A stretch of DNA of 64,000 bases from Maribacter sp. (GCA_020629415.1 JAHDDL010000005.1:1-64000), one strand, 5' to 3'; shown: positions 1 to 8,686, counted from the stretch's first letter. The notes: a model not told the origin generated them from the letters alone. Numbers and translations: made by a program.

Positions 1-54
1 CCTGTAACCTCTTGAGCCGTAATCAAGTGCGCTATTCAGTTGCGCCACGAGGCC
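1..54 (-). tRNA. tRNA-Arg (anticodon ACG), 3' part cut by window edge
   Basis: Read on the minus strand, the segment starts with a 7-nt acceptor strand (GGCCTCG), then T8, a GCGC/GCGC D stem, an anticodon stem CTTGA/TCAAG and a seven-base loop TTACGGC whose central triplet is ACG, decoding CGN arginine codons (CGU directly, others after A34 to inosine editing). The T arm and the 3' acceptor strand lie beyond position 1. Its 5' end points toward apt, so the two genes are divergent. Confidence 0.88.
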
Positions 55-130
55 TTTTTAATTTTTCCCTTAACGGGGTGCAAATATATTTCTTTTTACA
101 TTTACCACAAAATAAAGAACATAATATTAA

Positions 131-643
131 ATGGATTTTAAAAGCTTTATTAGAAATGTGCCAGATTTTCCTAAAGAAGGAATCATTTTTAAGGACATCA
201 CTTTATTACTTCAAAACCCTAAGGCACTTAATGAAACTGCAAATGCGTTGTATGATTTGCTTGATGGTCAAAATATTAACAAAGTCGTTGCAATGGAAAG
301 CAGAGGGTTTGTTTTTGGTCCTTTGTTGGCTCAAAAGCTTGGTGCAGGTTTTGTACCTGTGCGCAAACCAGGTAAGTTGCCATCTGCTACTTTAAGTGAG
401 ACGTATAATTTAGAATATGGTACAGATACTTTAGAAATTCATACGGACAGTATACAAAAAGGTGACAAGGTATTGGTGCATGATGATGTGCTGGCAACCG
501 GTGGTACCGCTAAAGCTACTTGTAATTTAATAGAAAGGCTAGGCGGGGAAATTGTACAATGTAATTTTTTAATAGAACTTACCTTTTTAAAAGGCAGCTC
601 TAAAATAAATGAGTACGCAATAAAATCTTTGGTCAAATATTAA
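131..643 (+). CDS. apt: adenine phosphoribosyltransferase
   Basis: Cytosolic purine salvage enzyme: adenine + PRPP gives AMP + PPi. The 170-residue length fits the family. The N-terminus (DFPKEGIIFKDITLLL) is the typical Apt start, MESRGFVFGP follows, and the PRPP-binding loop VLVHDDVLATGGTAK is at about residues 114-128. The ATG at 131 starts exactly at the family N-terminus. It is divergent from tRNA-Arg and its stop overlaps by a few bases the stop of the convergent 50-residue gene on the other strand. A weak -7-like element (TATATTTC) lies near 84-91. Nothing unusual in the protein. Confidence 0.96.
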   Translation: MDFKSFIRNVPDFPKEGIIFKDITLLLQNPKALNETANALYDLLDGQNINKVVAMESRGFVFGPLLAQKLGAGFVPVRKPGKLPSATLSETYNLEYGTDTLEIHTDSIQKGDKVLVHDDVLATGGTAKATCNLIERLGGEIVQCNFLIELTFLKGSSKINEYAIKSLVKY

Positions 644-792
644 TCTAATGCTTTTTTGGTGATAAAATAGCGCCAGCCTATAAGAGCTAATTGTAGTTTG
701 CTAGCTTTAGATAAATCTAACTGCTGTTTACTGAAAGAAGGTAAGATAGCTTTGTTCAGCTTCGCTATTAATTTGTAGAACTTCTTTTTCAA
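640..792 (-). CDS. Conserved small basic protein of flavobacteria, TTG start
   Basis: This 50-residue minus-strand frame was missed by ATG-only thinking. It begins with TTG (790-792), reads KKKFYKLIAKLNKAILPS, then KQQLDLSKASKLQLALIGW, and ends RYFITKKALD. The product is basic and ends in a hydrophobic-aromatic segment. From memory it matches a short protein widespread in Flavobacteriaceae and often labelled 'SsrA-binding protein' in databases, although it has no resemblance to SmpB; I would not trust that name. The frame stays open upstream to a stop at 835-837 with a GTG at 814-816 as alternative start, but TTG gives the family-like N-terminus. The 3' end overlaps the apt stop. Function unknown. 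Confidence 0.7.
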   Translation of the reverse strand: MKKKFYKLIAKLNKAILPSFSKQQLDLSKASKLQLALIGWRYFITKKALD

Positions 793-874
793 TTTTACTT
801 TTTTATAAAAATACACAAATAACTTAACGCGTGATCAAGTCGTTAAGTTCGCATATGTATTTGGACAAAAAAGT

Positions 875-943
875 TTAATGATAGATTAAGGTTACGATTA
901 TACTTAATATTAAGACAACAAGCAGTTTTATAATAGATATCAT
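875..943 (-). CDS. Possible 22-residue membrane peptide
   Basis: A short ATG frame on the minus strand encodes MISIIKLLVVLILSIIVTLI followed by YH, which would be one transmembrane helix. No clear TAnnTTTG promoter precedes it and composition is AT-rich, so a chance hydrophobic frame is quite possible. Listed because it sits alone in an otherwise empty gap and resembles in size the other tiny membrane peptides of this window. Confidence 0.25.
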   Translation of the reverse strand: MISIIKLLVVLILSIIVTLIYH

Positions 944-1330
944 GTGTTACAGTTTTAGTGGTTTATACTTTTATTTGATTGTTTTTGAAAGATATCATTG
1001 TAGTCGTGTTCTGACAAATGAAATCTGTTAAAATAATGCATTTGACTGCTAATGTGTAAGTGTATCAATGGTATGTGTTATAATTTATAATCCTTTGTCT
1101 ATAAATTTGTTTGATTATGTAAGTGTGTATGGTTTTTTAGATAGTGGTATGTAATTAATGAAGGCTGTTTTTAAACATAATCTGAAAACTGTAGACTAAA
1201 AAAATAAAGAAATAGAAGGAAAATTAGCATTCCGTTCTACTTTAAAAAAAATATTCACTTTTTTAAGGAATCTAGAATCAATGTATGGTTAGTGATAATT
1301 TATGATTGCAGATGATATCAATTGTCATAT
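944..1330. other. AT-rich intergenic stretch with no recognised gene
   Basis: No coding frame, tRNA or clear hairpin terminator is evident on either strand. A lone TAAATTTG (-7-like) occurs at 1102-1109, but no gene follows it before the exchanger gene's own promoter. Confidence 0.5.
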
Positions 1331-1331
1331 G

Positions 1332-1358
1332 TTGTCACATATGTTCTGTATATATTTG
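1332..1358 (+). promoter_or_regulatory. Bacteroidota-type promoter of the Na+/Ca2+ exchanger gene
   Basis: TTG at 1332-1334 and TATATTTG at 1351-1358 match the Bacteroidota sigma-70 pattern (TTG, spacer, TAnnTTTG), with 16 nt between. The predicted RNA start is near 1365, just upstream of ATG 1373. The in-frame TTG at 1322 therefore lies upstream of the promoter and cannot be the start. Confidence 0.6.
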
Positions 1359-1372
1359 CCAAAATTCATTTC

Positions 1373-2311
1373 ATGCAAGATTTCTTATTTATTGTTGGAG
1401 GGTTAGTATTGCTCATAGCAGGTGGTAACTGGCTGTTAAAAGCTGCGGTCGATTTATCACTAAAACTTAAAATTCCCAAAATAGTTATAGGAATGACGGT
1501 GGTGTCCTTTGCTACATCTGCCCCGGAGTTAATTGTAAGTATCAATGCCGCTTTAGATGGATTTCCTGATTTAGCTCTTGGTAATGTTGTTGGCTCAAAT
1601 ATCGCCAATCTAGGTCTTGTGTTGGCTATTACTATTTTGCTAAGTCCTATAGATGTAAGTAAGAGTTTTTATACTACAGATTGGCCTGTAATGATGATAG
1701 CTTCTTTACTGTTCTTCTTCTTTATTTATTTTGATGGAGAAATTCAGCAGTATGAAGGTATTGTTATGGTGGTGTTTCTGTTTTTGTTCTTAGTATATCT
1801 ATTGCGTTTTCAAAAGCCAGCTGTAATAGATGAAGAGGATGAGCCAGATGTTATGTTGCCAACCTATAAGACCGCATTGTTTTTAGGATTGGGGGGCGGA
1901 GCGCTATGGGGTGGTTCTGAGTTGTTAATTAATGGGGCTGTTGGTTTGGCTACCTTATTTGGTGTTAGTGAGCGTGTAATAGCAATTACGATAGTTTCCG
2001 TAGGTACCAGTATTCCTGAACTGGCGGCATCTATAATTGCGGTAATAAAAAAGGAAAAAGCTATTTCATTGGGAAACCTTATAGGTTCTAATATTTTCAA
2101 TATTCTTGCGGTATTAGGTATAACCTCTATTATTACCCCAATATCCGTAATGGACGAAGGTCTTTTAACAAATGATATTTTTTGGATGTTAGGCATATCT
2201 TTCCTTATTCTTCCGTTGGTCTTTATTCCAAAGGGATTGCGATTGGGTTGGAGAGATGGGCTAATCTTGGTAAGTGTTTATTTAGCCTTTATATATGTAA
2301 CTATTGGATAG
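1373..2311 (+). CDS. Calcium/sodium antiporter (CaCA superfamily, YrbG-like)
   Basis: Inner-membrane cation exchanger of about 312 residues with roughly ten hydrophobic segments in two inverted halves. Both alpha repeats are visible: SFATSAPELIVS with GNVVGSNIANLGLVL in the first half and SVGTSIPELAAS with GNLIGSNIFNILAVLG in the second. These carry the conserved acidic residues that bind Ca2+/Na+. An acidic cytoplasmic loop (DEEDEPD) separates the halves. I chose ATG 1373 rather than the upstream in-frame TTG because the promoter element sits between them. Monocistronic, ending at a bidirectional terminator shared with glutamine synthetase II. Confidence 0.92.
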   Translation: MQDFLFIVGGLVLLIAGGNWLLKAAVDLSLKLKIPKIVIGMTVVSFATSAPELIVSINAALDGFPDLALGNVVGSNIANLGLVLAITILLSPIDVSKSFYTTDWPVMMIASLLFFFFIYFDGEIQQYEGIVMVVFLFLFLVYLLRFQKPAVIDEEDEPDVMLPTYKTALFLGLGGGALWGGSELLINGAVGLATLFGVSERVIAITIVSVGTSIPELAASIIAVIKKEKAISLGNLIGSNIFNILAVLGITSIITPISVMDEGLLTNDIFWMLGISFLILPLVFIPKGLRLGWRDGLILVSVYLAFIYVTIG

Positions 2312-2337
2312 GCATGGTAATTTAAAATTTATAAATA

Positions 2338-2369
2338 AAAAACGCCTTGAATATATTCAAGGCGTTTTA
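2338..2369. terminator. Bidirectional terminator between convergent genes
   Basis: Palindrome AACGCCTTGAAT/ATATTCAAGGCGTT at 2341-2366 is preceded by A residues and followed by T residues, so it can end transcription from both the exchanger gene (+) and glutamine synthetase II (-). Confidence 0.85.
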
Positions 2370-2394
2370 GTATAATCAACAATTAATTTGGTAC

Positions 2395-3417
2395 TTAGAT
2401 TTTTGCAGACTTAACTGTCTTGATAATTCTAGCTGCAATTTTGTATGGATCACCGTTAGAAGCTGGTCTTCTATCTTCTAGCCATCCTTTATATCCTTTT
2501 TCAACAGCAATCAATGGAATACGGATAGATGCACCTCTATCTGAGATACCCCATGAGAAATCATTAATTGAAGCTGTTTCATGTAAGCCTGTTAAACGTT
2601 GGTCGTTAAATTCACCGTAAACAGCAATATGTTCTTTTACGTATGGTCTAAAAGACTCACAGATTGCAGCATAAACTTCTTTACTACCACTGGTTCTTAA
2701 TGCAGTGTTAGAGAAGTTGGCGTGCATACCTGATCCATTCCAATCCATATCTTTTCCTAATGGCTTTGGGTGGTAATCTATATAGTAACCATATTTTTCA
2801 GTTAATCTGTCAAGTAAATATCTAGCGATCCAGATTTCATCACCTGCTTTCTTAGCCCCTTTTGCAAACAATTGAAACTCCCATTGTCCAGAAGCAACTT
2901 CTTGGTTAATACCTTCAAAGTTTAGACCTGCATCTATACATAGATCGGCGTGCTCTTCAACTAAACCTCTACCGTGTGTATTTTTACCACCAACAGAGCA
3001 GTAATACATACCTTGTGGAGCAGGGTAACCACCAATAGGGAAACCTAATGGTAATTGTGTTTTGGTGTCCATAATGAAATATTCTTGCTCAAAACCGAAC
3101 CAGAAATCTTCATCTTCGTCATCAATAGTAGATCTACCGTTAGAAACATGAGGTGTTCCATCGGCATTCATTACTTCGGTCATTACTAAATAACCATTAA
3201 TTCTAGCAGGGTCTGGGTAAATTGCTACAGGTACTAACAAACAATCTGAAGACCCACCTTCGGCTTGTCTTGTAGAAGATCCGTCAAAAGACCAGTTGCC
3301 TAATTCTTCAAGAGTTCCTTTAAAATCTTCATGCTCTTCAACCTTGGTTTTGCTTCGCATGTTTTGAGTTGGAAAGTATCCATCTAACCAGATGTATTCT
3401 AATTTAATTTTGGCCAT
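2395..3417 (-). CDS. Glutamine synthetase, type II (eukaryote-like, short)
   Basis: Converts glutamate, NH3 and ATP to glutamine. At 340 residues this is the short GSII-type rather than the ~470-residue GSI. Visible are the beta-grasp region with WSFDGSSTRQAEGGSSDC (about 43-60), the FGFEQEYF active-site strand, NGSGMHANFS (ATP/glutamate site) and the C-terminal block RLTGLHETASINDFSWGI with RGASIRIP. It is divergent from a type III enzyme; the shared 190-bp intergenic region contains a palindrome also found upstream of the PII-AmtB operon, suggesting common nitrogen control. The 3' end faces a bidirectional terminator. Confidence 0.94.
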   Translation of the reverse strand: MAKIKLEYIWLDGYFPTQNMRSKTKVEEHEDFKGTLEELGNWSFDGSSTRQAEGGSSDCLLVPVAIYPDPARINGYLVMTEVMNADGTPHVSNGRSTIDDEDEDFWFGFEQEYFIMDTKTQLPLGFPIGGYPAPQGMYYCSVGGKNTHGRGLVEEHADLCIDAGLNFEGINQEVASGQWEFQLFAKGAKKAGDEIWIARYLLDRLTEKYGYYIDYHPKPLGKDMDWNGSGMHANFSNTALRTSGSKEVYAAICESFRPYVKEHIAVYGEFNDQRLTGLHETASINDFSWGISDRGASIRIPLIAVEKGYKGWLEDRRPASNGDPYKIAARIIKTVKSAKI

Positions 3418-3523
3418 AATATGTTCGTTATTTTTTAATAAAAGACAAACAAAAATATGTTTTTTATCAATCTGTATGAATTTTTGAGGGTGTTAATGTG
3501 TAAAAATTAAATTTTTTGTTATC

Positions 3524-3545
3524 TACCCCTATTTTTTATCGGGTA
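3524..3545. promoter_or_regulatory. Palindrome TACCC-N12-GGGTA between the two glutamine synthetase genes
   Basis: Inverted repeat with arms TACCC (3524-3528) and GGGTA (3541-3545), equivalently CCC-N11-GGG. It ends 27 bp upstream of the GSIII -7 element. Two similar elements lie upstream of PII-AmtB (27150-27169, 27202-27222). Candidate operator for a nitrogen regulator; the protein is unknown. Confidence 0.45.
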
Positions 3546-3572
3546 TTTTGTCATATTTATATTTATTGATCG

Positions 3573-3580
3573 TAATTTTG
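3573..3580 (+). promoter_or_regulatory. -7 element (TAATTTTG) of glutamine synthetase III
   Basis: Perfect TAnnTTTG match, with a TTTTG at 3546-3550 upstream as a possible -33 element. Predicted start of RNA is near 3587, giving a very short leader to ATG 3604. Confidence 0.6.
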
Positions 3581-3603
3581 TCAAATTAACAATGTATTTA
3601 TAT

Positions 3604-5790
3604 ATGAAGTCATCACGTTTTGCTGCTATTAATGCAAGTCAGAAAAGAAATAGTATTGCTGTTGAAGAGAAGGGAAGACGTTCCGATTTGTTCGGTATCA
3701 ATGTGTTCAATGAAAAAAAAATGTTGCAATACTTAACGAAGGACGCTCTTGAAAGTTTAAAGGGTGCTATGGTGTCGGGATCTAAGATCGATCGTAAAAT
3801 TGCAGATCAGGTAGCAGAGGCCATTAAAGGCTGGGCCATTACAATGGGCGCTACACACTATACACATTGGTTTCAGCCATTAACAGGGTCTACTGCGGAG
3901 AAACACGATGCATTTTTTGACCTTTTACCAGATGGTACTGCATTGGAAAAATTTGGTGGCGGACAATTAGTGCAGCAAGAACCGGATGCTTCTAGTTTTC
4001 CGAGCGGTGGAATTAGAAATACGTTTGAAGCTAGGGGATATACTGCATGGGATCCTTCTTCACCTGCTTTTATTTATGGCACTACTTTATGTATACCTAC
4101 CATTTTTGTATCCTATACAGGTGAAGCCTTGGATAATAAAGCTCCATTGTTAAGAGCTTTGGGGGCTGTTGATGAGGCGGCTACCGCCGTTGCCAAGTAT
4201 TTTGATAAAACGGTAAGTAAGGTCAATGCAACTTTAGGTTGGGAGCAAGAATATTTTTTGATAGACAAAGCTCTTGCCCATTCTAGACCGGATATTATGA
4301 TGACAGGCCGTACCCTGGTGGGTGAGACTCCTGCAAAAGGCCAGCAACTTGATGATCATTATTTTGGTGTAATACCAAGTCGTGTTTTAAGTTTTATGAG
4401 CGATTTGGAGCAGGAATGTACCAGATTGGGAATTCCTGTCAAGACCAGGCATAATGAGGTAGCTCCCAATCAGTTTGAGCTGGCTCCTGTTTTTGAGGAG
4501 GCCAATCTTGCTATTGACCATAACTTGTTGTTGATGGATGTTATGGATAAGATTGCTGATAAGCATCATTTTAAAGTGCTTTTTCATGAAAAACCATTTG
4601 CAGGTATTAATGGTTCCGGTAAACATAACAATTGGTCTTTGGCCACAGATACGGGTGTAAACTTGTTGAGTCCGGGTTCTACGCCAATGAAAAACCTTCA
4701 GTTTTTAACCTTTTTTATTAATACGATCAAAGCCGTAGATACTTATGAGGAATTATTGCGATCTTCAATAGCATCTGCCGGTAATGATCATCGCTTGGGT
4801 GCAAATGAGGCTCCACCTGCTATTTTTTCAATTTTTGTCGGTTCGCAATTAAGTAATGTTCTAGATGAATTAGAAGGGGTTTCTAAAGGCAAATTATCTC
4901 CCGAAGAAAAAACGGAACTAAAACTGAACGTGGTAGGTAAAATTCCAGAGATTTTAATGGATAATACCGATCGTAACAGAACATCGCCTTTTGCCTTTAC
5001 AGGAAATAAATTTGAAATGCGCGGTGTTGGTGCAAAAATGAACTGTGCCAAACCAATGACTGTTTTAAATACCATAGTAGCAAAGCAGTTAAGGGATTTT
5101 AAAAAAGAAGTGGATGTTTTGATCGATAAAAAAAATCTGAAAAAAGATGAGGCCGTTTTTAATGTACTTCGTGAATATATAAAAACATCAAAACGTATTA
5201 GGTTTGATGGTGATGGTTACAGTACTGATTGGGAAAATGAAGCTAAAAGAAGAAAACTAAGTAATAATAAAAATACACCTGATGCTCTTGAGGTCTTGAC
5301 ATCAAAAGATAGTATAGCATTGTTCGAATCTATGGGCGTAATGAGTGCTGTTGAGGTAAATGCCCGCCATGAAGTCGATTTGGAAAATTATATCATGCAT
5401 TTACAGATAGAGGGTAGGGTGTACAATGAACTGGTATACGGTTACATTGTGCCGGCGGCTTTGGAGTATCAAAATAATTTGATTAAAAATGTAGCCGGTT
5501 TAAAGGAAATATACGGTGCTGCACATAAAAAATTCTCTGAAGGGCAATTGACAATGATAGAAGATATAGCCGAGCATGTTGTAGGTATCAAAAAAATGGT
5601 AGATGCCATGGCCGATGCGCGTAAAAAAGCAAATGCCTTAAAGGATACCAAAAAGAAGGCCATTGCATATTGCCAAAATGTAAAGCCATATTTTCTGGAA
5701 ATTAGAACACATAGCGATAAGCTAGAAAAATTAATGGACAACAAATTGTGGCCGTTGACAAAGTATAGAGAATTGTTATTTATAGAATAA
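3604..5790 (+). CDS. glnN: Glutamine synthetase, type III
   Basis: Large GSIII (about 728 residues; the family is around 725), the form typical of Bacteroidota. Landmarks are FGINVFNEKKM near the N-terminus, WEQEYFLID (~215), NQFELAPVFEEANLA (~290), HEKPFAGINGSGKHNNWS (~330), NRTSPFAFTGNKFEMRG (~460) and a long helical C-terminus rich in Lys/Glu. It makes glutamine from glutamate and ammonia in the cytosol, duplicating the GSII reaction encoded divergently. ATG 3592 is also in frame (four residues longer), but it lies only a few bases after the predicted RNA start, so ATG 3604 (KSSRFAAINASQ) is preferred. Confidence 0.95.
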   Translation: MKSSRFAAINASQKRNSIAVEEKGRRSDLFGINVFNEKKMLQYLTKDALESLKGAMVSGSKIDRKIADQVAEAIKGWAITMGATHYTHWFQPLTGSTAEKHDAFFDLLPDGTALEKFGGGQLVQQEPDASSFPSGGIRNTFEARGYTAWDPSSPAFIYGTTLCIPTIFVSYTGEALDNKAPLLRALGAVDEAATAVAKYFDKTVSKVNATLGWEQEYFLIDKALAHSRPDIMMTGRTLVGETPAKGQQLDDHYFGVIPSRVLSFMSDLEQECTRLGIPVKTRHNEVAPNQFELAPVFEEANLAIDHNLLLMDVMDKIADKHHFKVLFHEKPFAGINGSGKHNNWSLATDTGVNLLSPGSTPMKNLQFLTFFINTIKAVDTYEELLRSSIASAGNDHRLGANEAPPAIFSIFVGSQLSNVLDELEGVSKGKLSPEEKTELKLNVVGKIPEILMDNTDRNRTSPFAFTGNKFEMRGVGAKMNCAKPMTVLNTIVAKQLRDFKKEVDVLIDKKNLKKDEAVFNVLREYIKTSKRIRFDGDGYSTDWENEAKRRKLSNNKNTPDALEVLTSKDSIALFESMGVMSAVEVNARHEVDLENYIMHLQIEGRVYNELVYGYIVPAALEYQNNLIKNVAGLKEIYGAAHKKFSEGQLTMIEDIAEHVVGIKKMVDAMADARKKANALKDTKKKAIAYCQNVKPYFLEIRTHSDKLEKLMDNKLWPLTKYRELLFIE

Positions 5791-5837
5791 TCTTTTAATT
5801 AATTTTAAAAATAAGGGAATATTAAGCTGTTCAACGA

Positions 5838-5866
5838 TTGCAGTTTTAATGATTCCCTTATTTTTG
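5838..5866 (+). promoter_or_regulatory. Promoter of purM
   Basis: TTG (5838-5840), 18-nt spacer and TATTTTTG (5859-5866) precede ATG 5882, a textbook Bacteroidota promoter with a short leader. Confidence 0.6.
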
Positions 5867-5881
5867 CGACAAATTTAAATT

Positions 5882-7060
5882 ATGTCCACATCAAGCAGTG
5901 AAAGGTATCAGCAACGCGGCGTTTCAGCCTCTAAAGAGGATGTACACAATGCAATTAAAAATATTGACAAAGGTCTTTTTCCAAAGGCATTTTGTAAAAT
6001 AGTTCCTGATTATTTAACCGGAGATAAAGATTATTGCTTGGTAATGCATGCTGATGGCGCCGGCACAAAATCTTCCTTGGCATATATGTACTGGAAAGAA
6101 ACAGGAGATATTTCTGTTTGGAAAGGTATTGCACAAGATGCTTTGATCATGAATATAGACGATCTTATCTGTGTTGGTGCTACGGATAATATTATGCTTT
6201 CTTCTACCATTGGAAGAAATAAAAATAAAATACCTGGCGAAGTGCTTTCTGCCATTATCAACGGTACGGAAGAATTGATCAATGACTTAGGTGAATTCGG
6301 CATTACTATTCATTCTACTGGTGGTGAGACCGCAGATGTTGGAGATTTGGTCAGAACTATAATAGTAGATTCTACGGTTACCGCAAGATTGAAAAGGAGT
6401 GATGTTATCGATAATGCCAATATTAAGGCCGGTGATGTTATCGTTGGTCTAGAATCATTTGGTCAGGCCAATTATGAAAAGGAATATAATGGGGGAATGG
6501 GAAGTAACGGTTTAACCTCTGCCCGTCATGATGTCTTCTCTAACTATTTAGCCGAAAAATTTCCAGAAAGTTTTGATGCCGAAGTACCTGAGGATCTTGT
6601 TTACTCCGGTAATATAAAGCTTACAGATGCTGTCAAGAACTCACCTTTAGATGCAGGTAAATTGGTGTTGTCCCCAACAAGAACTTATGCACCGATCGTC
6701 AAAAAAATTCTTTCTAAATATAGCTCAAATGAAATTCACGGAATGATTCATTGTAGTGGTGGGGCGCAGACCAAAATTCTTCATTTTATAGATGAGCTGC
6801 ATGTAGTTAAGGATAATTTATTTGATGTGCCGCCATTATTTCAATTAATTCAAGAACAATCTGGTACAGATTGGAAAGAGATGTATAAGGTGTTCAACTG
6901 TGGGCACAGACTAGAGTTTTATCTTCCGGAAAACGTAGCTGATGATATTATTGAAATTTCTAAAAGTTTTGGGGTAAATGCCCAAATAATTGGAAGGGTA
7001 GAAGCTTCTGATTCAAAAAAACTTACAATTTCAAGCAAGTACGGCACCTTTGTGTATTAG
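5882..7060 (+). CDS. purM: Phosphoribosylformylglycinamidine cyclo-ligase (AIR synthase)
   Basis: Catalyses ATP-dependent ring closure of FGAM to AIR in purine synthesis. The 392-residue protein begins RYQQRGVSASKEDVHNAI and contains the PurM/ThiL-type nucleotide loop HADGAGTKSSLAY (~55-67), MNIDDLICVGATD (~95) and GGETADVGDLVRT (~148), with GYxx-equivalent C-terminal block MIHCSGGAQTKI. It is longer than the ~345-residue E. coli enzyme and belongs to the Bacteroidota version. Single gene with its own promoter; no other pur genes adjacent. Confidence 0.9.
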   Translation: MSTSSSERYQQRGVSASKEDVHNAIKNIDKGLFPKAFCKIVPDYLTGDKDYCLVMHADGAGTKSSLAYMYWKETGDISVWKGIAQDALIMNIDDLICVGATDNIMLSSTIGRNKNKIPGEVLSAIINGTEELINDLGEFGITIHSTGGETADVGDLVRTIIVDSTVTARLKRSDVIDNANIKAGDVIVGLESFGQANYEKEYNGGMGSNGLTSARHDVFSNYLAEKFPESFDAEVPEDLVYSGNIKLTDAVKNSPLDAGKLVLSPTRTYAPIVKKILSKYSSNEIHGMIHCSGGAQTKILHFIDELHVVKDNLFDVPPLFQLIQEQSGTDWKEMYKVFNCGHRLEFYLPENVADDIIEISKSFGVNAQIIGRVEASDSKKLTISSKYGTFVY

Positions 7061-7112
7061 TACATACGATTAACGTAAATAAATCGTTCTTTTTGTATAA
7101 ACCTATCTTGCT

Positions 7113-7556
7113 ATGGAAAGAAAAGAATTTTTACGAACATTAGGTGCCGGTGCTGCCTTTGCCATAACTTTTCCCTGTCTTGGAAGTTGTTCAAAAGACA
7201 GTGATGTAGAAGGGGATATTGTAACTGCACCAACTGATGTAGATTTTACAATTGACCTAGAATCTTCAGAAGCTGCAAAACTTGCTAATAATGGCGGCTT
7301 CATACTAAAGAACCTAGTTGTAGTAGTTAGAAATTTAGAAGGAGAATTTGTTGCGGCTACACAAATTTGTAGTCATGAGCAATATGATCAAGTACGTTTT
7401 GTAGATCAAGATGGCGGTATATTTTATTGTGATGTTCATGGGTCTAAATTTTCGCAGACCGGAGCACCGTTAAATGAGATTCCCAATAGCACTTCTAAAG
7501 CATTAAAAATTTATAACACATCTTTAGAGGGTTCCATATTACGTGTTTATGAATAA
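7113..7556 (+). CDS. Rieske [2Fe-2S] domain lipoprotein
   Basis: A 147-residue small electron-transfer protein. The N-terminus (MERKEFLRTLGAGAAFA) resembles a Tat-like leader but has no twin arginine, and it ends in a lipobox-like CLGSC, so a membrane-anchored periplasmic lipoprotein is likely. Cluster-binding motifs are CSH (~87-89) and CDVHGSKF (~109), i.e. C-x-H and C-x2-H, one residue pair each, which is the full Rieske ligand set. Immediately upstream of apbE with 85 bp between them; together they may serve an extracytoplasmic redox protein. Not part of a bc complex or a ring-hydroxylating oxygenase in this neighbourhood. Confidence 0.85.
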   Translation: MERKEFLRTLGAGAAFAITFPCLGSCSKDSDVEGDIVTAPTDVDFTIDLESSEAAKLANNGGFILKNLVVVVRNLEGEFVAATQICSHEQYDQVRFVDQDGGIFYCDVHGSKFSQTGAPLNEIPNSTSKALKIYNTSLEGSILRVYE

Positions 7557-7641
7557 GTAAAATAAAACTATTCAAGCATAAACTACACCAACCTAACTTA
7601 TTATTCTTTATGACCATATTTACCCCCAATTAGAGAAGTAA

Positions 7642-8628
7642 GTGAAAAAGATTTTTGCCTTATTATTATGTTTTATGACCTGCTATATGTATGGTCAAGA
7701 GCAGAGGTACGTAACGGTTAAAAAGTCTTACGATGTAATGGGCGGTGAATTTGATATTACCGTAATCTCCGAAGATGAAGAGTTAGGATACATTTATATT
7801 CAAGAGGCCTTGGCAGAAGTACTAAGAATAGAAAAACTTATATCTTCTTGGGATGCTGATTCTGAAACCAGTCTGATCAATAAAAACGCCGGTATAAAAC
7901 CCGTAACGGTTAGTTGGGAGCTTTATAAATTAATAGAGCGTTCTATATTGCTGTCAGAAATAACCAATGGTGCTTTTGATATTACTTTTACTCCTTTAAA
8001 TCATATCTGGAAGCTTGATGGTACTTTGCAAACTATGCCGTCTTCAGCAGCTGTAAAAGAGACAAAAAGCAAGGTCGGTTACAAAAATATAATACTAAAT
8101 AGTAAGGATCAGTCTGTATTTTTGAATAAGAAAGGTATGCGGATTTCATTTGGTGGTATCGGTAAAGGTTTTGCCGCGGACAAGGCAAAGGCATTATTGG
8201 TCTCTAATGATGTAAAGGCAGGTATTATCAATATAGATGGTGATATTACCACTTGGGGTACAAAAGCTACGGGAGAAAAATGGTTGATAGGTGTGGTGAA
8301 CCCTGATCAAAAAGGCGGCATAGCATCTTGGATACCTATTTTGGAGTCGTCTGTGGCAACCACTGGTGGCGATGGCAATTTTATAATGTCTGGAAACAAA
8401 AAGTATACCCACATCATAGATCCTAGGTCTGGATATCCATCTACGGGTATAAACAGTGTATCCGTCTTTGCTAAAAGTGCGGAAACCTCAGATGCTTTGG
8501 CTACTTCAGTATTTGTAATGGGACTTGATGCGGGACTCGCCTTAATTAATCAATTAGGAGATACAGAGGTTATCATTGTTGATAGTGCAAATAAAATGTA
8601 CAAGAGCAATGGGGTCTTACTTGATTAG
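7642..8628 (+). CDS. apbE: FAD:protein FMN transferase (ApbE family)
   Basis: Transfers FMN from FAD to Thr/Ser of exported flavoproteins (e.g. NqrB/C, RnfG-like). The 328 residues start at GTG with a signal peptide (KKIFALLLCFMTCYMYGQ). Motifs include ISSWDADSETSLIN (~70), GGIGKGFAADKA (~171), the Mg/flavin-site motif HIIDPRSGYP (~257) and TSDALATSVFVMG. The likely substrate protein is not encoded in the window. The upstream Rieske gene suggests a shared periplasmic electron chain, but this is inference. Confidence 0.92.
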   Translation: MKKIFALLLCFMTCYMYGQEQRYVTVKKSYDVMGGEFDITVISEDEELGYIYIQEALAEVLRIEKLISSWDADSETSLINKNAGIKPVTVSWELYKLIERSILLSEITNGAFDITFTPLNHIWKLDGTLQTMPSSAAVKETKSKVGYKNIILNSKDQSVFLNKKGMRISFGGIGKGFAADKAKALLVSNDVKAGIINIDGDITTWGTKATGEKWLIGVVNPDQKGGIASWIPILESSVATTGGDGNFIMSGNKKYTHIIDPRSGYPSTGINSVSVFAKSAETSDALATSVFVMGLDAGLALINQLGDTEVIIVDSANKMYKSNGVLLD

Positions 8629-8686
8629 ATTTCCATTTTTTAATCCTTACCGTAATAATCCCACTAGGGTGTCTCTAATTTTATTG

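Noticed and set aside
1102..1109. Isolated TAAATTTG (-7-like) element
   Set aside because: No coding frame or RNA-like structure follows; AT-rich DNA yields such matches by chance.
1322..1372. In-frame TTG extension of the Na+/Ca2+ exchanger gene
   Set aside because: A TTG/TATATTTG promoter lies inside it, so RNA would begin after the TTG.
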